DNA of 64,000 bases from Burkholderiales bacterium (GTDB taxonomy: Bacteria > Pseudomonadota > Gammaproteobacteria > Burkholderiales > Burkholderiaceae_C): assembly GCA_947372465.1 (NCBI GenBank), contig CANBTT010000010.1, positions 1 through 64,000 on the forward strand, written 5' to 3'. Below the pieces are notes generated by a model. That model saw only the letters and a program-made list of their open reading frames with translations, ran no database searches and was not told the origin of the DNA. Positions within the stretch are counted from its first letter, which is position 1; each line of letters opens with the position of its first letter. Positions 1-8,294 of this stretch are shown here, one piece after another. Made by a program: the position numbers and the translations under genes.

Positions 1-460
1 CCAAGAGCAAGGCCCCGCCTGAGGTCGCATTCACAATGCGGTGCCAAGCGTTCATTGGAATGGAGAACATCGAGCCCTTTTGCCACTCAAAGACGTGCTT
101 CTTGGTGTCACCCTCTTGCCAAACCTCGGTGCTGCCCCGACCCTCGACCACGAGATAGATTTCCTCGTACATGTGTTTCTCAGGGTGCAAGGCGCCCGCT
201 GGCGGGACCTCGACCACGTGACAACCCCATTTGGTCTCGGTGCCGTAGAGCTGAATGTAGTGACCCTTGCCGCCGGTTCTCTTCCAAGGCATCAGGGGCA
301 AGTTCTGCACCTTGCTGATGCCCACCCCGCGAAAGACAGGAATGCCCTCCTCTTGCATGAAGGCGTCATAAGGTGTGGGCTGCTTTTTGAACTCACCAAA
401 TCCGGCTTTTTTATGGCCCGCGGGCTCGTGCCAGTGGCTGGTGTCTTTGTCGTGGGGCAT
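1..460 (-). CDS. Cupin-domain protein (C-terminus cut by window edge)
   Basis: Reading the minus strand from the ATG at 458-460 gives an open frame through base 1, so the C-terminus lies outside the window. About 153 residues are visible. The centre has a cupin metal-site pattern: HPEKHMYEE followed by an E-G-x-G turn, and a later His in IPMNAWHR. This suggests a single-domain metal-dependent cupin of the kind often found beside aromatic or amino-acid catabolic genes in Burkholderiales. Substrate and reaction cannot be told. It is codirectional with the DapA-family gene upstream (66-base gap) and may share its transcript. Confidence 0.8.
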   Translation of the reverse strand, partial: MPHDKDTSHWHEPAGHKKAGFGEFKKQPTPYDAFMQEEGIPVFRGVGISKVQNLPLMPWKRTGGKGHYIQLYGTETKWGCHVVEVPPAGALHPEKHMYEEIYLVVEGRGSTEVWQEGDTKKHVFEWQKGSMFSIPMNAWHRIVNATSGGALLL

Positions 461-526
461 TTTTAAAATCGATTGAAGATTGAAGAAATGATCGACCCAA
501 ACAAACAGGGCAGACAAAAAAAGGGA

Positions 527-1465
527 TTAGACGGGTTTGCCTTCTTTTGTCAGAAGTCCTGCTTGGATCAATGCAGATTTGATCGATTGTATTTCCTGAT
601 CCGTCACTTTCATCAAGGGAGGCCTCACAACAGCCCTAGGCAGTTTCCCTAGGAGGACCAAGGCTTCTTTCATGCGATTGTGCATATCGACCCATGGATC
701 GGCATAGAAAACTTGGGCCAAGGGATAGATGCGATCGTTGATGAGCCTGGCCGCTTTTAAGTCGTTGTTTTGCACCGCATTGAAGAGTGCCAACTGCAAA
801 TCGGCGATGACGGAGCCGCTGCCTGAAAGCAGGCCATTGCCGCCAAGGACCAAAGAGGCAAAGAGCCATGCGCTGTGTGTGGTCAGCACATTCACAATTG
901 GGTTGAGGGACTGGAGTTGTCTGACTTGTTTTTCATGCAGCACTGGGCTTGAGCACCAGTCTTTGATGGCCCTCACAGCGGGCACCTCTTTGAACAAGCG
1001 GTGCAAGGTTTGAAGGGGGTAGCCTTGACCACCCGCCAAAGGGTACTGAAAGGCAATGATGGGCAGGCCCGAGGCGTCCGAGATTCTTTTGAAGTGTTCA
1101 ACCACCATCTCAGGACGCTGACCCATGGTCAAGGGCCCAGGAGGAAACACCAGCAATGCACTTGAGCCCCCGTCGGTGGCCATGCGAGCAATTTTTGCAG
1201 CCTCTAAGCTGCCTTCTGCATAAATGCCGTGAACAATGGGAAGCTGCCCTTTGAGCTGATCTTTGGTGATCTCAAGCACCCTTTTTTGCTCTTCAAAGGT
1301 GCAAGAGGCAACCTCGGTCGAATGGGCATTGATGGTGAGGGCCGACAAGCCTTTGACGCTTGCGACATCATCAAGGTGGGCGCGAAATGAAGCCTCGTCA
1401 ATGGACAAATCGTCAAAAAAGGGAAGCAAGACAGCAGGTATCACACCTGAAGGAATGAAGGACAT
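527..1465 (-). CDS. Dihydrodipicolinate synthase (DapA) family lyase
   Basis: A 312-residue protein of the length usual for the DapA/N-acetylneuraminate lyase TIM-barrel family, class I aldolases that form a Schiff base with pyruvate or related keto acids. The Schiff-base lysine is K168 in AIKDW and the catalytic tyrosine is Y141 in FQYPLAG. The usual G-T-T-G-E substrate loop reads NAHSTEV (47-52), so the pyruvate-carboxylate binding loop is not canonical. This argues against true DapA and for a catabolic lyase or dehydratase of unknown substrate. Its neighbours, a cupin and an extradiol-like VOC protein on the same strand, fit a small catabolic operon. Confidence 0.88.
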   Translation of the reverse strand: MSFIPSGVIPAVLLPFFDDLSIDEASFRAHLDDVASVKGLSALTINAHSTEVASCTFEEQKRVLEITKDQLKGQLPIVHGIYAEGSLEAAKIARMATDGGSSALLVFPPGPLTMGQRPEMVVEHFKRISDASGLPIIAFQYPLAGGQGYPLQTLHRLFKEVPAVRAIKDWCSSPVLHEKQVRQLQSLNPIVNVLTTHSAWLFASLVLGGNGLLSGSGSVIADLQLALFNAVQNNDLKAARLINDRIYPLAQVFYADPWVDMHNRMKEALVLLGKLPRAVVRPPLMKVTDQEIQSIKSALIQAGLLTKEGKPV

Positions 1466-1559
1466 AAAAACGACTTCTTAAGGGTTGAATGGGTGCTTAT
1501 TAAAAGTGTGCTCATCATAATGCATTCACGCCCATTTAGCGCCCTACTGGCCGCGAGTT

Positions 1560-2513
1560 TTATGCGGATTCGTAATTGATGATGAACTCACTTGGCATTT
1601 CTGGCCCCCAAACATACAGAGAATCTTCTGGGTCGTTGTTTGCGGCGGGCCAATCCAGGTCAGAGGGCACAAAATCGATGTCACAAGAGTATTCGTTGTA
1701 ACTCCCCCATGGGTCTCGCACGTAATGGTAAAAGTTCGACCCGAGCACATGTCGGCCCAAGCCCCAGCCTTGCTTGTAGCCAGCAATTCTCATTTGCTCA
1801 GCACCCAGTCCCACCTCATGAATGCTGCCAATGTCCCAACTCGTGTGATGAAGACCACGCATGTCCGATTTGACAAAAGCCATCAAATGGTGATCGCTCC
1901 CATGCGGGGTGTGTGTAAAGGCAATGATGTCCTCGGCACGGTCCGACAAACGCAGACCCAGAATGTTTTCTGAAAACTGCATCATTCGAGGCACATCGGG
2001 CGTGAAGCGCAAGATGTGGGAAAGATGTCTTGGCCTGACTTGAGACACCTTTCTTCTGCTGGGAGACGCCCCTCTGCCGGGTGCTGGGGGCGAGAAGACC
2101 GTCGGCACTGTTTTGGCCGAAGGCGAGACCTTTTGAGCCACAACAATTTGGGTGAGCAAGCCATCTGGGTCTTTGAGCCAAATGCCCTCCTTGGTACCCA
2201 GAGGATGGGGCTCAGCCATCAAGCCTGCGCCCAAGACTTTTTCTCTAAAGGCGGCGGCGTCTTCGGCAAAGATGCCATAGCGAAAGTACTGCAACTTCTT
2301 CTTGCCGGGCGCTTCATAAATCGAGCCCCAACAATGTGGGTGACCAAAGGTGTACAAATCGAGTCGACCCTCAACCCTTTTGACATCCAGGCCAAAATTT
2401 GAATAGAAATGCTCGGCGACCGACAGGTCCGGGACGGTCAACACAAAGAGATCAATGGAATGCACTGCTAAAACACCCAGGCGGCGTGAGACGGGGGGAT
2501 GAAGGGGGGACAT
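1560..2513 (-). CDS. VOC-family extradiol dioxygenase-like protein
   Basis: The start chosen is the ATG at 2511-2513, which has AGGAG nine bases upstream; the frame extends farther but without support. The 317-residue product has two vicinal-oxygen-chelate domains, as in type I extradiol ring-cleavage dioxygenases such as BphC and catechol 2,3-dioxygenase. In the C-terminal domain the expected 2-His-1-Glu iron site is visible: His in LSHILRF, His in GLHHTSWD and Glu in YNEYSCD. The N-terminal domain ends in a DPDGLLTQI strand. A proline- and serine-rich linker joins the domains. The likely role is cleavage of a catechol-like ring. The exact substrate is not readable. Confidence 0.85.
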   Translation of the reverse strand: MSPLHPPVSRRLGVLAVHSIDLFVLTVPDLSVAEHFYSNFGLDVKRVEGRLDLYTFGHPHCWGSIYEAPGKKKLQYFRYGIFAEDAAAFREKVLGAGLMAEPHPLGTKEGIWLKDPDGLLTQIVVAQKVSPSAKTVPTVFSPPAPGRGASPSRRKVSQVRPRHLSHILRFTPDVPRMMQFSENILGLRLSDRAEDIIAFTHTPHGSDHHLMAFVKSDMRGLHHTSWDIGSIHEVGLGAEQMRIAGYKQGWGLGRHVLGSNFYHYVRDPWGSYNEYSCDIDFVPSDLDWPAANNDPEDSLYVWGPEMPSEFIINYESA

Positions 2514-2710
2514 GGTGTTAACTCCTAATGAACAAGGAAACTCAAAAAAGATGGCACAGTATGAGAAAATTATGGGACCCCGCGATGCGCTCAAATTTGT
2601 TTTAGATCAAAGGGCTGGAAAATTCACTTCAAACCCAGTAAAAACCCTAGCACCCAAAGGATCAGGGCGCAGGACCTCCCCTTAAGCCTCAACATGCGAA
2701 GCCTTGACCC

Positions 2711-3313
2711 ATGACTGCCAAAACCATCAAAAGCATTGCCATTTATTGCGGGTCCAACTTTGGACAAAGCGAAGCGTTTGCCGCCCAAGCCAAAGCCCTG
2801 GGCGAGCACCTTGCAAAACAACAAGTCACCTTGATTTATGGGGGCACCCGAAAAGGGCTCATGGGCGTGGTGGCCGATGCTGCGCTTGAGCAGGGAGGTG
2901 AGGTCATCGGCATCATTCCGCAAAATCTATTTGACAAGGGGCAACTGCACCCAGGGCTTAAATCGTATGAGGTGGTTGCCGATTTAAAGATCCGCAAATC
3001 CAGGATGGAGGTCTTGGCCGATGCGTTCATTGCGATGCCTGGGGGCTATGGCACTTTAGAGGAGCTTTTCCAGGTGCTCACCCTGACACAGCTTGAATTG
3101 ATGGACAAGCCCTGCTGCGTTTTGAACGTTGCGCATTTTTGGGACCCCCTGCACAACATGCTGAGCGCCATGAGCGCGTCAGGCTTTTTAAAAAAAGAGC
3201 ACATGGACATGTTGCTGTTTGAAAGCGACGTCGAGAAGGTTTTAGCGCATTTAAGCCGCTGGGTGCGCCCACAGGTCAACAAGTGGGTCGAGCCTGCGCA
3301 AGCGAAACTTTGA
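2711..3313 (+). CDS. LOG-family nucleoside 5'-monophosphate phosphoribohydrolase
   Basis: This 200-residue protein carries the family signature PGGYGTLEE at residues 110-118 and a conserved Arg in RKSRM at 96-100. LOG (TIGR00730) proteins are Rossmann-fold enzymes that split cytokinin ribotides or purine nucleoside monophosphates into base and ribose 5-phosphate. The ATG at 2711 immediately precedes the conserved opening strand IKSIAIYCGS. It is divergent from the extradiol-like gene and convergent with the RNB ribonuclease gene. In bacteria outside plant associations the physiological substrate is usually unclear. Confidence 0.92.
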   Translation: MTAKTIKSIAIYCGSNFGQSEAFAAQAKALGEHLAKQQVTLIYGGTRKGLMGVVADAALEQGGEVIGIIPQNLFDKGQLHPGLKSYEVVADLKIRKSRMEVLADAFIAMPGGYGTLEELFQVLTLTQLELMDKPCCVLNVAHFWDPLHNMLSAMSASGFLKKEHMDMLLFESDVEKVLAHLSRWVRPQVNKWVEPAQAKL

Positions 3314-3395
3314 GCTTCATACAGGCCAAGTGGCCCATTGGAGCCAAGCGGCCGCACCATGCATGGCCCATGCTGGGTCGACCCAAGAACCGCTT

Positions 3396-4868
3396 TTACC
3401 TTGTCACGACAAAGTCGATGAAGCCCTTTTCGACCGAGGTGTAGATCAGCTTGACCCTGAGCTTTTGACCGACTTTGAGTTTCGGAAGTTCTCCGCTTAA
3501 ACGTCCCTCGGTTGGGGGATCGATGATCCTTACCCAAGTGCCCTTTTGAGCAACACCCGTGACCAAGGCATCAAAGTATTGTCCAATGCGCGAGGTCAAA
3601 AGCATCGCTGCTTCAGATTTCCTCATGTGCCTCTCCACCTTTTGGGCGGCGTCCTCTTGGGACGTGCAGTGGGCCGCCAAATCTTCGAGCTCGTGCGTTG
3701 TATAGGGAGGCGCCTGCTTGGCCAAAATGGCTTTGACTTGTCGCAAGGTGATCAAGTCAGGGTAGCGTCTGTTGGGTGCCGTGGAGTGGGTGTAGTTTTT
3801 CAGTGCCAAACCAAAGTGTCCAATGGGCTTTTGATTTTGACGCTCCACCACATACTCACCCCGTCCCATCAACTTGATGATCACCAAGGATAAATCTGGA
3901 AACCTCAAGGGGTCCAATTGGTGTTGTTTGGCCAAAAATTTCTCCAGTGCCACGGAGTCTGGCACCTCAGGCAAGGTCTCCCCATAGAGATGCGCCACTT
4001 CAACGATGCGCGCCCATCTCTCAGGGGAGCGCACAACGCGCCTAAGGGAGGCACCACCATGGTCCATCAAAAATTTGGAGATGCACTCATTGGCTGCGAT
4101 CATGAACTCTTCAATCAATTGCCGTGCGCGGTTGTGGGGCTGCGTGCTCAATTTGGTGATGCTGTCGCCTTCGAATTCAGCACGGGGCTGAAAGGTCTCA
4201 AAATTGAGCGCACCCGCTTGGTTGCGTCTTTTTTTGAGCAATTGCGCCAGGTGGTCTTGCGCTCTGAGCTGGGCATCCATGCCCTGGACGCTCAGTGCTG
4301 CTTGGGGCAGTTCGCCGGTGTTTTCAAGCCACTCGGAGACGGCGTCATAGGCCAACTTGCTGTGGTTCAAGACATGGGCCAGAAAGACGTCGTAGTGTTG
4401 AATTTCTCCCTCTTTGTTGAACATCATGTCCACCACCATGGCCGCTCGTTTGACGCCAGGGTTGAGGGAGGTGAGATGGGTGCTGAGCTTTTCCGGCAGC
4501 ATGGGGAAAATCTTGGCCGAGGTGTACACCGAGGTGGTGTTGGCCAAGGCCTGTTCGTCAATGGCGGAGCCCTTTTTGACCAAACTGTCCACATCAGCGA
4601 TGGCGACCATGAGGGAGAGGCCCCCATGGGCCTGCGTGCGACTCACCGTCAGTTGATCGAGATCTTTGGAATCATCGTTGTCGATGCTGCACCAAAGCAA
4701 ATCCGTGAGGTCTCGGGTGCCATCAGACGCATCAGGAGCGGCCTCGCTGATGAGATCCAATTGTTTGAGCGCTGCTTGTGAAAATTCAGGCCGCAAACCT
4801 CGCTCTAAAAGGACTTGGTCTGCGAGGGCCGCCAAATTGACCCGTTGGTGGGCATGGTGTTGTGACAT
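3396..4868 (-). CDS. Short RNB-domain 3'-5' exoribonuclease
   Basis: The 490-residue protein consists of an RNB catalytic domain and a C-terminal S1-like barrel (from about residue 435), without the N-terminal cold-shock domains of RNase II or RNase R. The magnesium-binding stretch is IDNDDSKDLDQ (62-72): it aligns with the four RNase II aspartates, with the last one replaced by Gln. The RNA-contacting motif APNRRYPDLITLRQ is present, including the conserved Arg. It probably degrades single-stranded RNA 3' to 5' in the cytoplasm. It stands alone, 66 bases downstream of nothing on its strand except kup, which ends at 4934 upstream of it. Confidence 0.88.
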   Translation of the reverse strand: MSQHHAHQRVNLAALADQVLLERGLRPEFSQAALKQLDLISEAAPDASDGTRDLTDLLWCSIDNDDSKDLDQLTVSRTQAHGGLSLMVAIADVDSLVKKGSAIDEQALANTTSVYTSAKIFPMLPEKLSTHLTSLNPGVKRAAMVVDMMFNKEGEIQHYDVFLAHVLNHSKLAYDAVSEWLENTGELPQAALSVQGMDAQLRAQDHLAQLLKKRRNQAGALNFETFQPRAEFEGDSITKLSTQPHNRARQLIEEFMIAANECISKFLMDHGGASLRRVVRSPERWARIVEVAHLYGETLPEVPDSVALEKFLAKQHQLDPLRFPDLSLVIIKLMGRGEYVVERQNQKPIGHFGLALKNYTHSTAPNRRYPDLITLRQVKAILAKQAPPYTTHELEDLAAHCTSQEDAAQKVERHMRKSEAAMLLTSRIGQYFDALVTGVAQKGTWVRIIDPPTEGRLSGELPKLKVGQKLRVKLIYTSVEKGFIDFVVTR

Positions 4869-4933
4869 GCTTGCATCCTAATCCACTAAAAGCAGATTTT
4901 GGACACAAGACCCTGTTTTATTTTGAGAACGAA

Positions 4934-6826
4934 TTAGATTTCGATGTACCCGCCCAATTCAATGGAATGCTCCAATGGGATTTGGAAGTACTCGGTCGCC
5001 CCCAGCATCACACGGTGCAAGAAAACGAACAAGTTCAAGAACCAAGGTGAGCTCTTCTTAGGGACGACCTTTTCGCGACCAATAAAGAAGGAGGTGGCCA
5101 TCAATTCATTTTTGACGCCATTTGCATTCAAAAGCTTCATGATCTCAAGCATGTTGGGCTCTTCCATGAAACCATAGTGCACTTGAATTTCAAAGAAATT
5201 GTGCAAATGCGGTTTGATGAAAATTCTTTTGTCTTGTTGAATGGTTGGAATGTTGTCAAAAATAACATTCAGCAGCAAGACCGTTTCATGCAAAACTTTG
5301 TTGTGCTTTAGATTGTGCATCAAAGCCATGGGCACAATGTTTTGATGCGGCACCATGAACACGGCGGTTCCTGGGACACGGATCGGATCCCCTGCTTTGA
5401 TGACAGACAAAAAATCGGTCAAATTGATCGAGTTGCTCCAACGGGCTTTGAGCAAGCGCTCTCGCCCACTGATCCAAGAAATCATGACCAAGAGCACCAA
5501 ACTGGCAACAGCAATGGGCAACCAACCGCCTTCAAGAAACTTGAACAAATTGGCAATCAAAAACACCAAATCGAGCAAGAACAAGACGGCGAAAATGGGG
5601 ATAAAAATGGACCTGTTCCATTTCCTTACAGAAATCATGAAGTAGGAGGCCAGCAAGGTATCAATGGCCATGGCACCCGTGACCGAGATGCCATAAGCGG
5701 AGGCCAGACTCTCTGAGTTCTTGAACGTGAGCACCAAAAGCACCACACCGAGAAAGAGCATGATGTTGATTTTGGAGACATACACCTGGCCAATTTCTTG
5801 GGCTGAGGTGTGACGAATCCTGAGTCTTGGGATGTAGCCCAATTGAACGGCCTGGTTGGCAATTGAAAACGCGCCGGAGATCACCGCTTGTGAGGCGATG
5901 ATGGTGGCCATAAAGGCCAAGCCCAGCAAGGGCAACAAGCCCCATGAGGGGCACAATCTGTAGAAGGGATTGTCAATCGCAGAAGGGTCTCTGATCAAAA
6001 GCGCACCTTGACCAAAGTAATTGAGCAACAAACAAGGAAAGACAATGATGAGCCATGCCCTTTGAATGGGCGCGCGACCAAAGTGACCCATGTCTGCATA
6101 CAAGGCCTCTCCCCCCGTCACAGCCAAAACCACAGAACCCAAAATCGCGACCGAGACGCCTTGATGCGCCATCAAGAAGAAGATACCATTCAAAGGGTTC
6201 AGTGCCGCCCAGATCTCAGGGCTGTTGACCACTTCGACCAAACCCATGGCGCCCAAGGCAAAGAACCACACGAGCATGATGGGGCCAAACACCACCCCCA
6301 CTTTGCCTGTTCCAAAGCGCTCTACGGCAAAGAGGCCCGCGATCAAGACCAAGGTGATGTAGATCACATAGTCATTGAGTTCGGGTGAAATCACATTCAA
6401 ACCTTCGACGGCACTCAGCACCGAGATGGCTGGTGTGATCATGCTGTCGCCAAAGAAAAGCGCAGCACCAGCGGTCCCTGCGATCGTCACCAGCCAACGC
6501 TTGGAGGGACTGTTGCCCAACTTTTGCAGCACCAAGGCGGTCAAGGCAAAAACGCCGCCCTCCCCGTTGTTGTCCGCTCGCATGATGATCATCACATATT
6601 TGATGGTCACCACCAACAACAAAGACCATGTGATCAAGGACAAAATCCCGAACACAGCGGGTTGCAATGCTGCACCAGCACTGCCCCCAGAAGCTTCTAC
6701 GGAAACTTTTAATGCATACAAGGGTGATGTTCCGATATCACCAAACACCACGCCCAGGGCACCAATTAACAATACAGCCATACTGCTCTTGTGCGTTTGG
6801 CCAGGTTCAATTTCAGTCGATGACAT
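4934..6826 (-). CDS. kup: Kup-type low-affinity potassium transporter
   Basis: The 630-residue protein begins its membrane domain with the Kup signature VFGDIGTSPLYALK (residues 27-40), followed by about 12 hydrophobic segments and a soluble C-terminal domain starting near residue 470. Kup/HAK/KT proteins import K+ with protons across the inner membrane. The ATG at 6824-6826 has AAGGA four bases upstream. A promoter with a palindromic spacer lies about 75 bases upstream of the start. A second Kup is encoded at 26318-28258. The two are clear homologues but differ too much to be a recent copy. Confidence 0.96.
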   Translation of the reverse strand: MSSTEIEPGQTHKSSMAVLLIGALGVVFGDIGTSPLYALKVSVEASGGSAGAALQPAVFGILSLITWSLLLVVTIKYVMIIMRADNNGEGGVFALTALVLQKLGNSPSKRWLVTIAGTAGAALFFGDSMITPAISVLSAVEGLNVISPELNDYVIYITLVLIAGLFAVERFGTGKVGVVFGPIMLVWFFALGAMGLVEVVNSPEIWAALNPLNGIFFLMAHQGVSVAILGSVVLAVTGGEALYADMGHFGRAPIQRAWLIIVFPCLLLNYFGQGALLIRDPSAIDNPFYRLCPSWGLLPLLGLAFMATIIASQAVISGAFSIANQAVQLGYIPRLRIRHTSAQEIGQVYVSKINIMLFLGVVLLVLTFKNSESLASAYGISVTGAMAIDTLLASYFMISVRKWNRSIFIPIFAVLFLLDLVFLIANLFKFLEGGWLPIAVASLVLLVMISWISGRERLLKARWSNSINLTDFLSVIKAGDPIRVPGTAVFMVPHQNIVPMALMHNLKHNKVLHETVLLLNVIFDNIPTIQQDKRIFIKPHLHNFFEIQVHYGFMEEPNMLEIMKLLNANGVKNELMATSFFIGREKVVPKKSSPWFLNLFVFLHRVMLGATEYFQIPLEHSIELGGYIEI

Positions 6827-6901
6827 AAAGTCCTTAAAGTATCTGCAAAGTGGAAGCGATAATAGTTCAGATTCAAAGATGGATCTGAGCGCACAGGGGG
6901 A

Positions 6902-6930
6902 ATCCTACTAGGGTTTACCCTAGTTTTCAA
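6902..6930 (-). promoter_or_regulatory. Candidate kup promoter with palindromic spacer
   Basis: On the minus strand TTGAAA (6925-6930) and TAGGAT (6902-6907) are 17 bases apart, resembling a sigma-70 promoter pointing at kup. The spacer is almost entirely a perfect inverted repeat, ACTAGGG-TAAA-CCCTAGT, at 6907-6924. A repeat placed exactly between the two boxes could be an operator. The promoter assignment is by eye and unproven. Confidence 0.45.
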
Positions 6931-6984
6931 TGTTCAGGTCAATGCCCCTTTTTTTTATTCATTTGGCCCAGTTGAGCATGCCCT

Positions 6985-7617
6985 CTAAGCATTTGCTGAC
7001 CAAAGGGGCCTCTTGGCCATGATGGCGAGAAACAACTCAGAGCTTTCAAAGCCCTTGAGCCAGGCTTTAAGAGGCGCCAAGGGCAGCTGATCAAACCAAG
7101 TCGGGTCCACATGTGCAAACTGACGAACAAAGGGCATCAAAGCCAAATCGGCAAGGCTTCTTGTTGGGCCGAATAAAAAAGTATTGCGCATCAATTGCGC
7201 GTTCAAGGTCTCTAAAAAGCGTTCGCCCTCTTGCCTAAAAGGCAAAGGATCGCTCAAGCCAAAGCGATGGGGGTATTTGTAGCGGTCGAGATTGAACTTG
7301 AACTGTTGATCATTTCGCTCGATCAAATCAAACATTGCACTGCTTTGGTGCGAATCTTGACCCAGGCAATGTTCAGGGTCATGGCGGGCCAAAGCCCATT
7401 TCATGATGTCTAAACTTTGATCAATGACACATTCTTGATCTGCATCCTTGAGCCAAAGAACAGGCACCGTCCCTTTTGGGGAGAGGAGCAAGAGGTGAAC
7501 AGGCTTGGCCTTGAGTTCAATTTCCCGGTGCTCATACTGGGTTTGCGACATCTTCAATGCCATGCGCGCTCGCATGGCATATGGGCAGCGTCGAAATGAA
7601 TAAAGAACGATTTGCAC
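6985..7617 (-). CDS. Glutathione S-transferase-like protein (CPYA type)
   Basis: This 210-residue protein starts with a thioredoxin-like domain carrying CPYA at residues 11-14, then the cis-proline motif GTVPVL and an all-helical C-terminal domain. CPYA with an active-site cysteine resembles glutaredoxin-2/omega-class GSTs, which act in thiol transfer or deglutathionylation rather than classic conjugation. The substrate is unknown. The gene is on the same strand as arsC, 45 bases downstream of it, so the two could be cotranscribed, which would fit a glutathione-dependent stress role. Confidence 0.85.
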   Translation of the reverse strand: MQIVLYSFRRCPYAMRARMALKMSQTQYEHREIELKAKPVHLLLLSPKGTVPVLWLKDADQECVIDQSLDIMKWALARHDPEHCLGQDSHQSSAMFDLIERNDQQFKFNLDRYKYPHRFGLSDPLPFRQEGERFLETLNAQLMRNTFLFGPTRSLADLALMPFVRQFAHVDPTWFDQLPLAPLKAWLKGFESSELFLAIMAKRPLWSANA

Positions 7618-7662
7618 GAACAGGGCCCCAGGATTGTGAAGGTTGAAGTGGATCGGTATAAG

Positions 7663-8019
7663 TTATACCGGCAGATCCACGATCTCCAAGACGGTCTCCA
7701 TGGGCCGACAAAGTCTTGTGCCCTTAGGCGTCACGACGATGGGTCGGTTCATCAAAATGGGATGCGCGACCATGAAGTCCAAAAGTTCTTCATCGCTCCA
7801 CTTTTCATGCCCCAAGTCGAGCTCATCGTAAGGCGTGCCCTTTTGTCTTAAAAGTTCTCGCACCCCCATGTTCATGTCTTTCAACAAGCGTTTGAGCTCC
7901 GATTTGCTTGGCGGTGTCTCCAGGTACAAAATGGTCTCAAAGTCCAAGCGATGCTCGCTCAAGAATTCAACCGTTTTTCGCGACGTCCCGCATTTGGGGT
8001 TGTGGTAGATTTTTATCAT
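7663..8019 (-). CDS. arsC: ArsC-type (glutaredoxin-dependent) arsenate reductase
   Basis: From the ATG at 8017-8019 the product is 118 residues and begins at the family's usual N-terminus, IKIYHNPKCGTSR. The catalytic cysteine is C10; Arg54, Arg92 and Arg105 match the arginines that bind arsenate in the plasmid R773 enzyme. An upstream in-frame ATG at 8046 would add nine residues that the family lacks; neither start has a clear ribosome site. It reduces arsenate to arsenite using glutathione and glutaredoxin. No ArsB, Acr3 or ArsR is nearby, so resistance would need an efflux system elsewhere. Confidence 0.9.
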   Translation of the reverse strand: MIKIYHNPKCGTSRKTVEFLSEHRLDFETILYLETPPSKSELKRLLKDMNMGVRELLRQKGTPYDELDLGHEKWSDEELLDFMVAHPILMNRPIVVTPKGTRLCRPMETVLEIVDLPV

Positions 8020-8294
8020 GGGGCAATGAAGCGTTGAAGATGACATAAATTCAAGAGGATGAAGACCCCAACAAGGACCGACAACGCACTGGACGAGTGG
8101 GATTTTAGTTCCTAAATGTTCTGAATGGTGACCCTGAAGGCTTCACAACAAAAAGTGCCGCCTTGGGTCCTTGGCCACTCGCTCTGTGCAATAAGGGATA
8201 ACCTAGTTGTTCATCCCGTTCTCGACGCATGGAAATCTAGCATTCAATGAAATAATAAGCCCTTCATTGCGCATCGACATACAAAGGGTTCATT

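Noticed and set aside
527-1465. True DapA (lysine biosynthesis) assignment
   Set aside because: The Schiff-base Lys and Tyr are present, but the substrate loop is not the DapA type and no lysine genes are nearby.
3350-3395. Palindrome GGGTCGACCC between convergent genes as a terminator
   Set aside because: It has no loop and no T run on either side; a ten-base palindrome of this type can arise by chance.
3918-4781. Long plus-strand open frame (287 codons) opposite the RNB gene
   Set aside because: It is antisense to a gene with clear RNB motifs, has no ribosome site and no family resemblance; it is a frame shadow.
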